Of a DNA stretch of 10,086 bases, positions 1 to 6,252 are shown piece by piece. Numbering within the stretch: the stretch's first letter is position 1; the number at the start of each line of letters is the position of its first letter. Location: contig JAIUNH010000095.1 in assembly GCA_020161965.1 (NCBI GenBank), positions 1-10,086 on the forward strand. Reading direction: 5' to 3'. The stretch comes from Pseudomonadota bacterium. GTDB taxonomy: Bacteria; Pseudomonadota; Alphaproteobacteria; CACIAM-22H2. The notes below the pieces were generated by a model. It was given only the letters and a program-made list of their open reading frames with translations, was not told the DNA's origin and did not search any database. The position numbers and the translations under genes were made by a program.

Positions 1-432
1 CGCTACGTCAACACCGGCGGCGGCGGCCCGACGCGCACGGCCTTGGCCGGCGGCCATGTCGATTGCGCCTTCCTGACGGTCAACGAGGCGAAGCCCCTGG
101 TGGATTCCGGCGATCTGACGATCATCGCGATCTTCGCGCCGCAGCGTTTGCCGAGCTGGCCGAACCTCGCCACCGCGCGCGAGCAAGGCACCGATCTGCT
201 GCTCAATCTGAATTACTGGTGGTGGATGCCCAAGGCCACACCCGCCGCGCGCGTCGATCGCTTCGCCGAGGCTTTGCGCGAGGCGATGAAGGACCCCGAG
301 GTGGTCCAGAAGTTCGCCGAATTCAACATGAGCGCCGCCTTCATGAAGGGCGCCGAGTTGGAGGCCGAGATCAACCGCCAGTACGAGGAAATGAAGGCGC
401 TGGCGGCCCGCAACAACGTGACCGCCGGCTAA
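1..432 (+). CDS. TTT (Bug/TctC) family periplasmic substrate-binding receptor, 5'-truncated by window edge
   Basis: This is the C-terminal 143 residues of a protein whose start lies before the window; the frame is open from base 1 and stops at TAA 430-432. The visible part shows the second half of the Bug fold: a G-G-G-G-P-T-R segment near the edge, then a 'GGHVDCAFL' strand, an 'I-A-I-F-A-P-Q-R' strand and a 'P-N-L-A-T-A-R-E-Q-G' helix start. These match the usual TctC pattern in which the receptor notes a rising concentration and a tract resembling 'lPtvaEqG'. The tail has the usual 'A-A-R-V-D-R-F-A-E-A-L' and 'P-E-V-V-Q-K-F' helices. Family members are about 320 residues and are exported receptors for carboxylated or other small solutes, feeding TctA/TctB permeases. 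No TctA or TctB is visible here; they or an orphan receptor arrangement would be upstream. It lies 32 nt before the ABC sugar-binding protein with no terminator between them. The ligand cannot be told from sequence. Confidence 0.85.
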   Translation, partial: RYVNTGGGGPTRTALAGGHVDCAFLTVNEAKPLVDSGDLTIIAIFAPQRLPSWPNLATAREQGTDLLLNLNYWWWMPKATPAARVDRFAEALREAMKDPEVVQKFAEFNMSAAFMKGAELEAEINRQYEEMKALAARNNVTAG

Positions 433-451
433 TCGGCGACGACATCGGTAA

Positions 452-458
452 AGGGAGA
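452..458 (+). promoter_or_regulatory. Ribosome binding site of the ABC sugar-binding protein
   Basis: The purine tract AAGGGAGAAG around 451-460 contains GGGAGA six bases before ATG 465. It selects this start over the much longer open frame that runs upstream from 63 through the preceding gene. No convincing -35/-10 pair is visible in the 32-nt gap, so transcription probably begins upstream of, or inside, the preceding gene. Confidence 0.7.
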
Positions 459-464
459 AGACGC

Positions 465-1808
465 ATGTTCACCAGCAATCGTCGCGAAGTTCTGATGGGG
501 GCGGGTGCCGTCTCGGCGCTTTCCTGGGTCCCCGGCGCGCGCGCGCAAGCCGCACGCCAGATCCCGTTCACCATCGTGATCAACAACTCGCCGTGGTTCG
601 ATGGCTTCCGCGGTGCTGTCGAAGCCTACGAGAAGGAAACCGGCAACAAGGTCAATCTCGACGTCAATCCGTTCGGCGGCAGCTTGGAAAAGCAGCGCGC
701 CTCGGTGCGCGCGCGCGACGGCATGTTCGATCTGTTGATCATGAACGGCCTCTACTACCAAGAAATGTACCATGGCGGCTTCCTGAAGCCGATCAACGAG
801 ATCGACGCGAACTTCAAGCTCGATCCGCAGATGATCCGTTACGACAACACGGTCTTCTGGAACGAAGCGAACAAAACGCACGATCCCAACGGCAAGCTGA
901 TGAGTGTGCCGGTCAACGGCAATATTCCACTGCTGCTGTATCGGGCCGATCTCTACGCCGAGCATAAGCTGACCGTGCCGTCGACGTGGGACGAACTGCT
1001 CGCCAACGCCAAGAAGCTGCACAACCCGCCGCGCATCTACGGCATCGTGCAGCGCGGTGCCCGCGGCAACCCGAACGACATCTCCTACGATTGGTGGCCG
1101 TATCTCTACAGCTTCGGCGGCAGCTTGTTCGCCGACGAGCCCAAGGGCGACTACACGATCACCATCAACAGCCCGGCGGCCAAGGAAGCGCTCGACTTCT
1201 ATATCCGCATGGCGAAGGAAGCGGGCCATCCGCAAACCGGCGGTCTCGCCCAGGCGCAGATCATCCAAAACCTCGCCACCGGCCGTGCCGCGCATGCGCT
1301 GCTGGTCATCGCGGCGTGGTCGCAGCTCGACGATCCTTCCAAGTCGGCGGTGGTCGGCAAGCTGAACGCCGCGCGGGTTCCGGGCACGGCCAAGGGCAAG
1401 CCCGCTCCGGTGCTCGGCCACTGGCTCGCCGGCGTGCCCAAGAACGTGCCGGCCGATCGCCAGCGCGCGGCCTTGGCGTTCCTCAACTGGTTCCAGACGC
1501 GCGACGCGCAGATGAAGTATCTCGCCGCCGGTGCGCCGCCGGTCCGCCAAGACGTGCTGGCGGATCAGAACCTCGCCAAGGATCCGAAGAACCGCTGGAT
1601 GCAGGCGATGGCCGATAGCTCCGACTACGTGAAGCTGATGTGGAGCGTGCCGGAAGGCTCGCAGATCGGCGACGCGCTGGAGCTGCGTTTGAACCAGGCG
1701 GTCATCGGTGAAATGACGACCGCGCAAGCGCTGAACACCTTGTCGGACGAATGCCACGCGATCATGCAGCGCGCCGGCTACAAGACCGGCAAGCTCGCCG
1801 CACTCTGA
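465..1808 (+). CDS. ABC transporter extracellular solute-binding protein, family 1 (carbohydrate type), Tat-type signal
   Basis: This 447-residue protein is the periplasmic receptor of a carbohydrate-uptake ABC transporter. Residues 1-27 look like a twin-arginine signal: N5-R6-R7-E-V-L-M, then a mildly hydrophobic alanine/glycine stretch and an A-R-A cleavage site after residue 27. The mature part begins with a beta strand (F-T-I-V-I), a 'F-R-G-A-V-E-A-Y-E-K-E-T-G-N-K-V' helix and the 'P-S-T-W-D-E-L-L-A-N-A-K-K-L' block typical of family 1 sugar-binding proteins. There is a 'Y-S-F-G-G-S-L-F' segment in the hinge/ligand lobe and a 'G-H-W-L-A-G-V-P-K-N' strand near residue 325. Length fits the family (about 410-450). 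Two permease genes follow, which supports the role; the ligand is not deducible from the sequence alone, but the downstream genes point to a (sulfated) deoxy sugar or small glycoside. A Tat signal implies folding before export, which is common for such receptors in alphaproteobacteria. Confidence 0.92.
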   Translation: MFTSNRREVLMGAGAVSALSWVPGARAQAARQIPFTIVINNSPWFDGFRGAVEAYEKETGNKVNLDVNPFGGSLEKQRASVRARDGMFDLLIMNGLYYQEMYHGGFLKPINEIDANFKLDPQMIRYDNTVFWNEANKTHDPNGKLMSVPVNGNIPLLLYRADLYAEHKLTVPSTWDELLANAKKLHNPPRIYGIVQRGARGNPNDISYDWWPYLYSFGGSLFADEPKGDYTITINSPAAKEALDFYIRMAKEAGHPQTGGLAQAQIIQNLATGRAAHALLVIAAWSQLDDPSKSAVVGKLNAARVPGTAKGKPAPVLGHWLAGVPKNVPADRQRAALAFLNWFQTRDAQMKYLAAGAPPVRQDVLADQNLAKDPKNRWMQAMADSSDYVKLMWSVPEGSQIGDALELRLNQAVIGEMTTAQALNTLSDECHAIMQRAGYKTGKLAAL

Positions 1809-1822
1809 GACACGAAACGGTG

Positions 1823-1854
1823 CGCCGCCGATCCCCGTAAGGGGATCGGCGGCG
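1823..1854 (+). promoter_or_regulatory. Perfect 14-bp hairpin with GUAA tetraloop between binding protein and permease genes
   Basis: Left arm 1823-1836 (CGCCGCCGATCCCC) is exactly complementary to right arm 1841-1854, with the four-base loop GTAA at 1837-1840. As RNA this loop is a GNRA tetraloop, a very stable cap. No run of T follows (GCCTTCGG comes next), so it is not a standard intrinsic terminator. It starts 14 nt after the binding-protein stop and ends 19 nt before the permease ATG. By analogy with hairpins after malE-type genes, it probably protects the 3' end of the receptor mRNA and lowers expression of the distal genes relative to the receptor. That role is inferred. Confidence 0.8.
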
Positions 1855-1873
1855 GCCTTCGGATTGGATCGTT

Positions 1874-2764
1874 ATGGCTTCGAGACGCGCGACACACGAT
1901 ACGCTTTGGCGACGCATCGCCCTGACGCCGACCATCTTGGTCTTTCTGGCGATGTCGATTCTGCCGACGCTCAATTTGATGGCGATGAGCGTCAACGAAA
2001 TCTCCTGGGTCGATGGCAAAGCCGTTTGGTCCTATGTCGGCTTCACGCATTACGCGCGCTTGGCCGAAGATTCGCTGCTGATCGCGGGTTTGAAAAACAC
2101 CGCGATCTTCGCGATCGCGGGCGTGGCGGCGCAGGTGCTTCTCGGCTTCCTGCTGGCCTGGGCGGTCAGCCGCATCGCGCGCGGGCGCGTGCTCTACCGC
2201 ACAATCTTCATTCTGCCGATCCTTGTGCCCGGCATTCTGATCGGCGCCGTGTGGAAGCTGATGCTCAATTACGATTTCGGCCTCGTGAACGGTTTCATCG
2301 GCGTATTCGGAATTCACCCGGTCGATTGGCTGGGCACGCGCGCCTGGGCGCTGCCCTCGGTCATCATGGTCGATATCTGGCACTGGACGCCGTTCTGCTT
2401 CCTGCTGCTGCTGGCGGGTTTCGAATCCCTGCCGCAGGACGTGCAGGAAGCCGCGCGCGTCGACGGGGCGGGCACCTGGGCCGAAATGCGCTACGTGCTG
2501 ATCCCGATGATGATGCCGGTGATCGCGGTGACGTTCCTGTTCCGCCTCGTCACTTCGCTGAAGGTGTTCGACGAAATCTATCTGCTGACGGGCGGCGGGC
2601 CGGGTTCGGCGACCGAAGTCATCAGCTACACGATCTACCGCACCTTTTTCACCCAAGACCGTATGGGCTATGGCTCGGCCATGTCGGTCACGGTGCTGTT
2701 CTTCATTTCCCTGGCGATGATCGGCGTGCTGATGGCCGGAAAGCGCGGGAGGAACGCGGCATGA
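1874..2764 (+). CDS. Carbohydrate ABC transporter permease 1 (MalF/UgpA type)
   Basis: This 296-residue inner-membrane protein has six likely transmembrane segments, near residues 16-38, 75-98, 109-130, 160-182, 210-228 and 268-288. The signature cytoplasmic loop of binding-protein-dependent permeases is present: E192-A-A followed by G198 and V-L-I-P at 208-211, matching EAA-x3-G-x9-I-x-LP with the usual conservative changes. A 'T-G-G-G-P-G-S-A-T' stretch at 239-247 is typical of the UgpA/MalF-like sugar permeases. It would form a heterodimer with the next gene product and couple to a separate ATPase through the EAA loop. The start at 1874 is the only upstream ATG in this frame close to the hydrophobic core; its ribosome site is weak (GGA, 5 nt upstream). 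It follows the hairpin in the 65-nt gap and overlaps the next gene by four bases (ATGA). Confidence 0.93.
   Translation: MASRRATHDTLWRRIALTPTILVFLAMSILPTLNLMAMSVNEISWVDGKAVWSYVGFTHYARLAEDSLLIAGLKNTAIFAIAGVAAQVLLGFLLAWAVSRIARGRVLYRTIFILPILVPGILIGAVWKLMLNYDFGLVNGFIGVFGIHPVDWLGTRAWALPSVIMVDIWHWTPFCFLLLLAGFESLPQDVQEAARVDGAGTWAEMRYVLIPMMMPVIAVTFLFRLVTSLKVFDEIYLLTGGGPGSATEVISYTIYRTFFTQDRMGYGSAMSVTVLFFISLAMIGVLMAGKRGRNAA
2747..2752 (+). promoter_or_regulatory. Strong ribosome binding site for permease 2, inside permease 1
   Basis: GGGAGG lies within the last codons of permease 1, eight bases before ATG 2761. There are two adjacent ATG codons (2761 and 2764); spacing favours the first. Together with the ATGA overlap this suggests coupled synthesis of the two membrane subunits. 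Confidence 0.7.
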
Positions 2765-3591
2765 TGCCCTTCGAAAAACGGGTGGTGCCGTTCTTCCACC
2801 TTTTCCTGATCGCGATCTCGATCTTCGTGCTGGTCCCGTTTGTGTGGATCATCGCGGCGGGATTCAAGACGCAGATCTCGCTATTGCAGGGCGAAATCTT
2901 CTTCACGCCCACGCTGGCGAGTTTCCGCGAAGTGCTGTTCTCGCGCACGACCGAGTTCATGGACAACACGTTCAACAGCTTGGTCGTCGCGACGGCGAGC
3001 ACGATCGGCATTTGCATCGTCGCGACGTTGGGCGGCTACGCGATCGAACGGCTGGGCACATCGCGCTTGGTGGTGCATGCGCTGCTCGGCTGGGCGATCG
3101 TGTTCCACATGGTGCCGCCGATCACGCTGGTCGCGGCGTGGTTCCCGCTTTATCGCGAGCTTGGCCTCGACAACACCTATTTCGGTTTGGCGTTGGCGCA
3201 TGTCGCCGTGCATCTGCCGATGGCGTTGTGGTTGATGGCGAATTTCGTGCGCGAAGTGCCGGTGGAGCTGGAAGAAGCCGCGCGCATCGACGGCTGTACC
3301 ACGCCCTATCTGATCTGGAAGGTGATCGTGCCGCTGGTGGCCCCGGGCCTCGCCGCCACCGCGATCCTCACCTTCATCTTCAGCTGGAACGAGTTCGCCG
3401 TGGCGCTGAACCTCACCGCCAAGCAGACCGCGACGGTGCCCGTCGCGATCGCCAAATTCGCGCAAGGCTACGAGATCAAGTACGGCGAAATGGCCGCGAC
3501 GGCCGCGCTTTCGCTGGTGCCGGCGTTGGCCTTCCTGCTGTTCGGTCAACGCTACATCGTGAAGGGTTTGACGACGGGGGCCGTGAAGTAA
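2761..3591 (+). CDS. Carbohydrate ABC transporter permease 2 (MalG/UgpE type)
   Basis: This 276-residue partner permease has six likely membrane segments, near residues 12-34, 71-93, 104-128, 139-161, 194-216 and 243-262. The EAA loop is clear: E172-A-A-R-I-D-G178, then V-I-V-P at 188-191. Other MalG-like marks are 'P-P-I-T-L' near residue 119, 'S-W-N-E-F' at 208-212 and the basic C-terminal end 'G-L-T-T-G-A-V-K'. Length matches the family (about 275-290). It overlaps permease 1 by four bases, and its stop shares one base with the start of the DUF4432 gene (TAATG), so the transporter is joined translationally to the enzyme genes. No ATP-binding subunit follows. Such CUT1 transporters often use an MsmX/UgpC-like ATPase encoded at the edge of the cluster or elsewhere. 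Confidence 0.93.
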   Translation: MMPFEKRVVPFFHLFLIAISIFVLVPFVWIIAAGFKTQISLLQGEIFFTPTLASFREVLFSRTTEFMDNTFNSLVVATASTIGICIVATLGGYAIERLGTSRLVVHALLGWAIVFHMVPPITLVAAWFPLYRELGLDNTYFGLALAHVAVHLPMALWLMANFVREVPVELEEAARIDGCTTPYLIWKVIVPLVAPGLAATAILTFIFSWNEFAVALNLTAKQTATVPVAIAKFAQGYEIKYGEMAATAALSLVPALAFLLFGQRYIVKGLTTGAVK

Positions 3592-4781
3592 TGCCGGTTT
3601 TATTCGGAGAGAAGCTGACGCGACGCGAGTTCGAGCGTCGCGTGGGGGCCGCCCGCCAAGTGGCTGGCGTTGAAGTGGTGGCGTTCGACGACGGCCCCGA
3701 GCGCGGCGTGCGCGTGCTGGAATTTCGCACCGGCGGCGGGCTCGATTTCTCGGTGCTTGTCGATCGTTCGATGGATATCGGCCGTTTCGATTGGCGCGGC
3801 ACGCCGTTCGCGTGGCAATCGGGCACGGGCTTTCGTAGCCCCGCCTATCTCGATCTCGAGGGCGAGGGCGGCACGGGTTTCATGCGCGGCTTCTCGGGGC
3901 TGCTGTGCACCTGCGGCGTCGATCACATCCGCCAGCCCGATCGCGGGCCGGCCGATCATTTCGATCTGCCGCTGCGCAAGGAAATCGCCTATCCGATGCA
4001 TGGCCGCGCGGCGTTCCAGCCCGCGCGCTTGACGGGTTACGGCGAAATCTGGGACGGCGACGAATGCACCTTGTGGTGCGAGGGCGTGGTTGTCCAAGCC
4101 CATTCGATGGGCGAGCATCTGACGCTGACGCGCCGGATCGAGGCCAAAATCGGCGGCCGCGAAATGTGCATCGTTGATACGGTCGCCAATCGCGGCTTCG
4201 CGCGCACGCCGCATATGATGCTCTATCACATCAATATGGGCTGGCCGTTGCTGGACGAGGGTGCCCGCTTCGCGGCCCCCATTCGCGCCACGCGCGCCGC
4301 CAACACGCCGCGTGAATCTCAGCAGAGCGGTTATCGCACCCAAGCCGGCCCGACCCCGCGCTTCGTGCAGCAGGTCTTCGATCACGACGTGGTGCCCGAC
4401 GCCAAAGGCCGCGTGCCGACGGCGTTGATCAACGATGCGCGCCAGATCGGCTTCATGGTCGAGTACGACGCCAAGCGCTTCATCTGCCTGCAGCAATGGC
4501 AAGGGCTGGGCGAGGGCGTCTACGGATTTGCGATCGAGCCCGCGACGTCGCATTGGGGCGACCGTACCCAATCGGCGAAGGACAACGAGATCGTGTGGCT
4601 GGAGCATGGCGAGGAACGCGTCTACGACACCGTTCTTGCCGCGATCGACGGCAAGGATGCGATCGCCGCGTTCGATGCGCGCGTCGCCGCCTTGCATCCC
4701 CAAATGACCGACGAATTTCCCGTCCGCACCGCCCAGCCGGCGGCCGGACCCTACGTCACCACCTTGCCGAGGAAACGATGA
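3591..4781 (+). CDS. DUF4432 / aldose-1-epimerase-like (mutarotase superfamily) protein
   Basis: This 396-residue protein is soluble, with no signal peptide or membrane segment, so it is probably cytoplasmic. It resembles the DUF4432 family, galactose-mutarotase-like beta-sandwich proteins found in many sugar operons. Marks I can see are 'L-V-D-R-S-M-D-I-G' near residues 56-64, a 'M-H-G-R' at 136-139 with candidate catalytic H137, 'Y-H-I-N-M-G-W-P-L-L-D-E-G' from 212 with H213 and N215, and 'A-I-E-P-A-T-S-H-W-G' with E316 as a candidate base. These are inferred by analogy with the His/Glu pair of GalM and not proven. Family enzymology is sparse; anomer interconversion of the imported sugar is the natural role just before oxidation at C1. 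It starts inside the permease 2 stop codon (TAATG) and overlaps the first sulfatase by four bases. Confidence 0.82.
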   Translation: MPVLFGEKLTRREFERRVGAARQVAGVEVVAFDDGPERGVRVLEFRTGGGLDFSVLVDRSMDIGRFDWRGTPFAWQSGTGFRSPAYLDLEGEGGTGFMRGFSGLLCTCGVDHIRQPDRGPADHFDLPLRKEIAYPMHGRAAFQPARLTGYGEIWDGDECTLWCEGVVVQAHSMGEHLTLTRRIEAKIGGREMCIVDTVANRGFARTPHMMLYHINMGWPLLDEGARFAAPIRATRAANTPRESQQSGYRTQAGPTPRFVQQVFDHDVVPDAKGRVPTALINDARQIGFMVEYDAKRFICLQQWQGLGEGVYGFAIEPATSHWGDRTQSAKDNEIVWLEHGEERVYDTVLAAIDGKDAIAAFDARVAALHPQMTDEFPVRTAQPAAGPYVTTLPRKR

Positions 4782-6250
4782 GCGAGCCAGCGAACGTCCT
4801 TTTCATCCTGTCGGACGAGCACACCCGCGACGTATCGGGCTGCTACGGCCACAAGATCGTCCGCACCCCGAATATCGACAAGCTGGCGGCGCGCGGCACG
4901 AAATTCACCGCCGCCTACACCAATTGCCCAATTTGCGTGCCTGCGCGCGCGTCGTTGCATACCGGCACTTACGTTGCTGAAAACGCGTGCTGGGACAATG
5001 CGCATCCCTATGACGGCACGCGGCGCAGCTGGGCGCATCGCTTGCGTGATGCGGGTCATGAGGCGATGTCGATCGGCAAGCTGCATTTCCGCTCGGCCAA
5101 GGACGATAACGGCTTCACCGAAGAAGTGATCCCGCTGCATGTCGTGGACGGGCAGGGCGATCTGCTCGGCCTTATCCGCCGGCCGAAAGCCGCGGCGCGC
5201 GGCGGTATGCCCGATCTGGCGAAAGCGGCGGGGCCGGGCGAGTCGACCTATGCGAAATACGACCGCAACATCCGCGACGGCGCCGTCGAATGGCTGAAGA
5301 CGCGCGCCCCGGCTTTGAAGAAGCCGTGGTGCCTGTTCGTGTCGTTCGTGAAGCCGCATTTCCCGCTGATCGCGCCACCTGAGTTTTTCGCGATGTATCC
5401 GCCGGAAAGCCTGCCGATGCCGCGCCTCTACGAGCCCAACGACTATCCGACCCATCCGTCGGTCAAGGCGTTGCGCGAGTGCATGAGCTACGACGATTTC
5501 TTCACGCCGGAGAAGGTGAAGGTGGCGCTTGCCGCCTATTACGGCATGGTCAGCTTCCTCGACGACAATATCGGCCGCGTGTTGACGGCGTTGTCGGAAG
5601 CGGGGCTCGCCGGCAATACGCGCGTGATCTACTCGACCGACCACGGCGACAATCTGGGCACGCGCCATATGTGGGGCAAGTCGATCCATTACGAGGAAGC
5701 CGCCGCGATCCCGATGATCGTCGCGGGGCCGGGCGTGCCCGAAGGCAAGACCTGCACCACGCCGGTCACGCTGGTCGATGTCTATCCCACGATCGTCCAG
5801 GCGGCGGGTTTGCCGTTCGATGCGACGGAGAAGGCACTGCCGGGCAAATCGCTGGTCGATCTCGCCAACGCGGCCTCCGATCCCGAGCGTGTCGCCTTGG
5901 GCGAATATCACGCCGCCGGCTCGATCACCGGCATGTTCATGATCCGCAAGGGTCGCTGGAAATACATCCATCACGTCGGCTTCCGTGCGGAGCTTTACGA
6001 TCTCGAAACCGATCCGGGCGAGACGAAGGATCTGGGCGAGAGTGCCGCGCACGCGCAGACATTGCGCGAGATGGAAGCCGAATTGCGCAAGATCCTCGAT
6101 CCCGATGCCGTCAACGCGCGCGCCTTCGCGGACCAAGAAGCGAAGATCGAGAAATTCGGCGGCCGCGACGCGCTGATCGCGCGCGGCGATTTCGGCTATT
6201 CGCCCGCCCCCGGCGAGAAGCCGGTTTTCGCGACGCGTATCGAGGCGTGA
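4778..6250 (+). CDS. Cytoplasmic formylglycine-type sulfatase (S1 family), C-V-P-A-R motif
   Basis: This 490-residue alkaline-phosphatase-superfamily sulfatase begins directly at the core strand (N6-V-L-F-I-L-S-D13), leaving no room for a signal peptide, so it should act in the cytoplasm. The formylglycine site is C53-V-P-A-R57, the C-x-P-x-R type seen in choline sulfatase rather than C-x-P-S-R. Other active-site elements are G-K101-x-H103, K-P-H194-F-P, the metal pair D288-H289 in S-T-D-H-G-D, and K301. The N-terminal metal site has one Asp (D13 then E14), and the second site uses D-H, as in choline sulfatase and phosphonate monoester hydrolases. A 'D-L-E-T-D-P-G-E' segment ends the core, followed by a tail of about 60 residues. 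GAGGA sits four bases before the ATG. It could instead cleave a phosphodiester or phosphonate monoester; a sulfated sugar is inferred from context. It requires a formylglycine-generating enzyme encoded elsewhere. Confidence 0.9.
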   Translation: MSEPANVLFILSDEHTRDVSGCYGHKIVRTPNIDKLAARGTKFTAAYTNCPICVPARASLHTGTYVAENACWDNAHPYDGTRRSWAHRLRDAGHEAMSIGKLHFRSAKDDNGFTEEVIPLHVVDGQGDLLGLIRRPKAAARGGMPDLAKAAGPGESTYAKYDRNIRDGAVEWLKTRAPALKKPWCLFVSFVKPHFPLIAPPEFFAMYPPESLPMPRLYEPNDYPTHPSVKALRECMSYDDFFTPEKVKVALAAYYGMVSFLDDNIGRVLTALSEAGLAGNTRVIYSTDHGDNLGTRHMWGKSIHYEEAAAIPMIVAGPGVPEGKTCTTPVTLVDVYPTIVQAAGLPFDATEKALPGKSLVDLANAASDPERVALGEYHAAGSITGMFMIRKGRWKYIHHVGFRAELYDLETDPGETKDLGESAAHAQTLREMEAELRKILDPDAVNARAFADQEAKIEKFGGRDALIARGDFGYSPAPGEKPVFATRIEA

Positions 6251-6252
6251 AC

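Noticed and set aside
535..546. Alternating CG run that could adopt unusual DNA structure
   Set aside because: It encodes the Gly-Ala-Arg-Ala signal cleavage region with favoured codons; codon bias explains it.
429..1757. A 442-residue open frame on the minus strand across the sugar-binding protein gene
   Set aside because: It is Arg/His/Val-rich with no recognisable motif and lies exactly opposite a well-supported gene; this is the usual antisense shadow in GC-rich coding DNA.
1823..1860. Intrinsic terminator after the sugar-binding protein gene
   Set aside because: The stem is strong but no T run follows on the plus strand, and the complementary strand has no good T run either; it is better read as an mRNA-stability or attenuation element.
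4751..6136. A 461-residue minus-strand open frame across the first sulfatase
   Set aside because: Composition is Arg-rich and low in order, with no family motif, while the plus strand shows a complete sulfatase active site.
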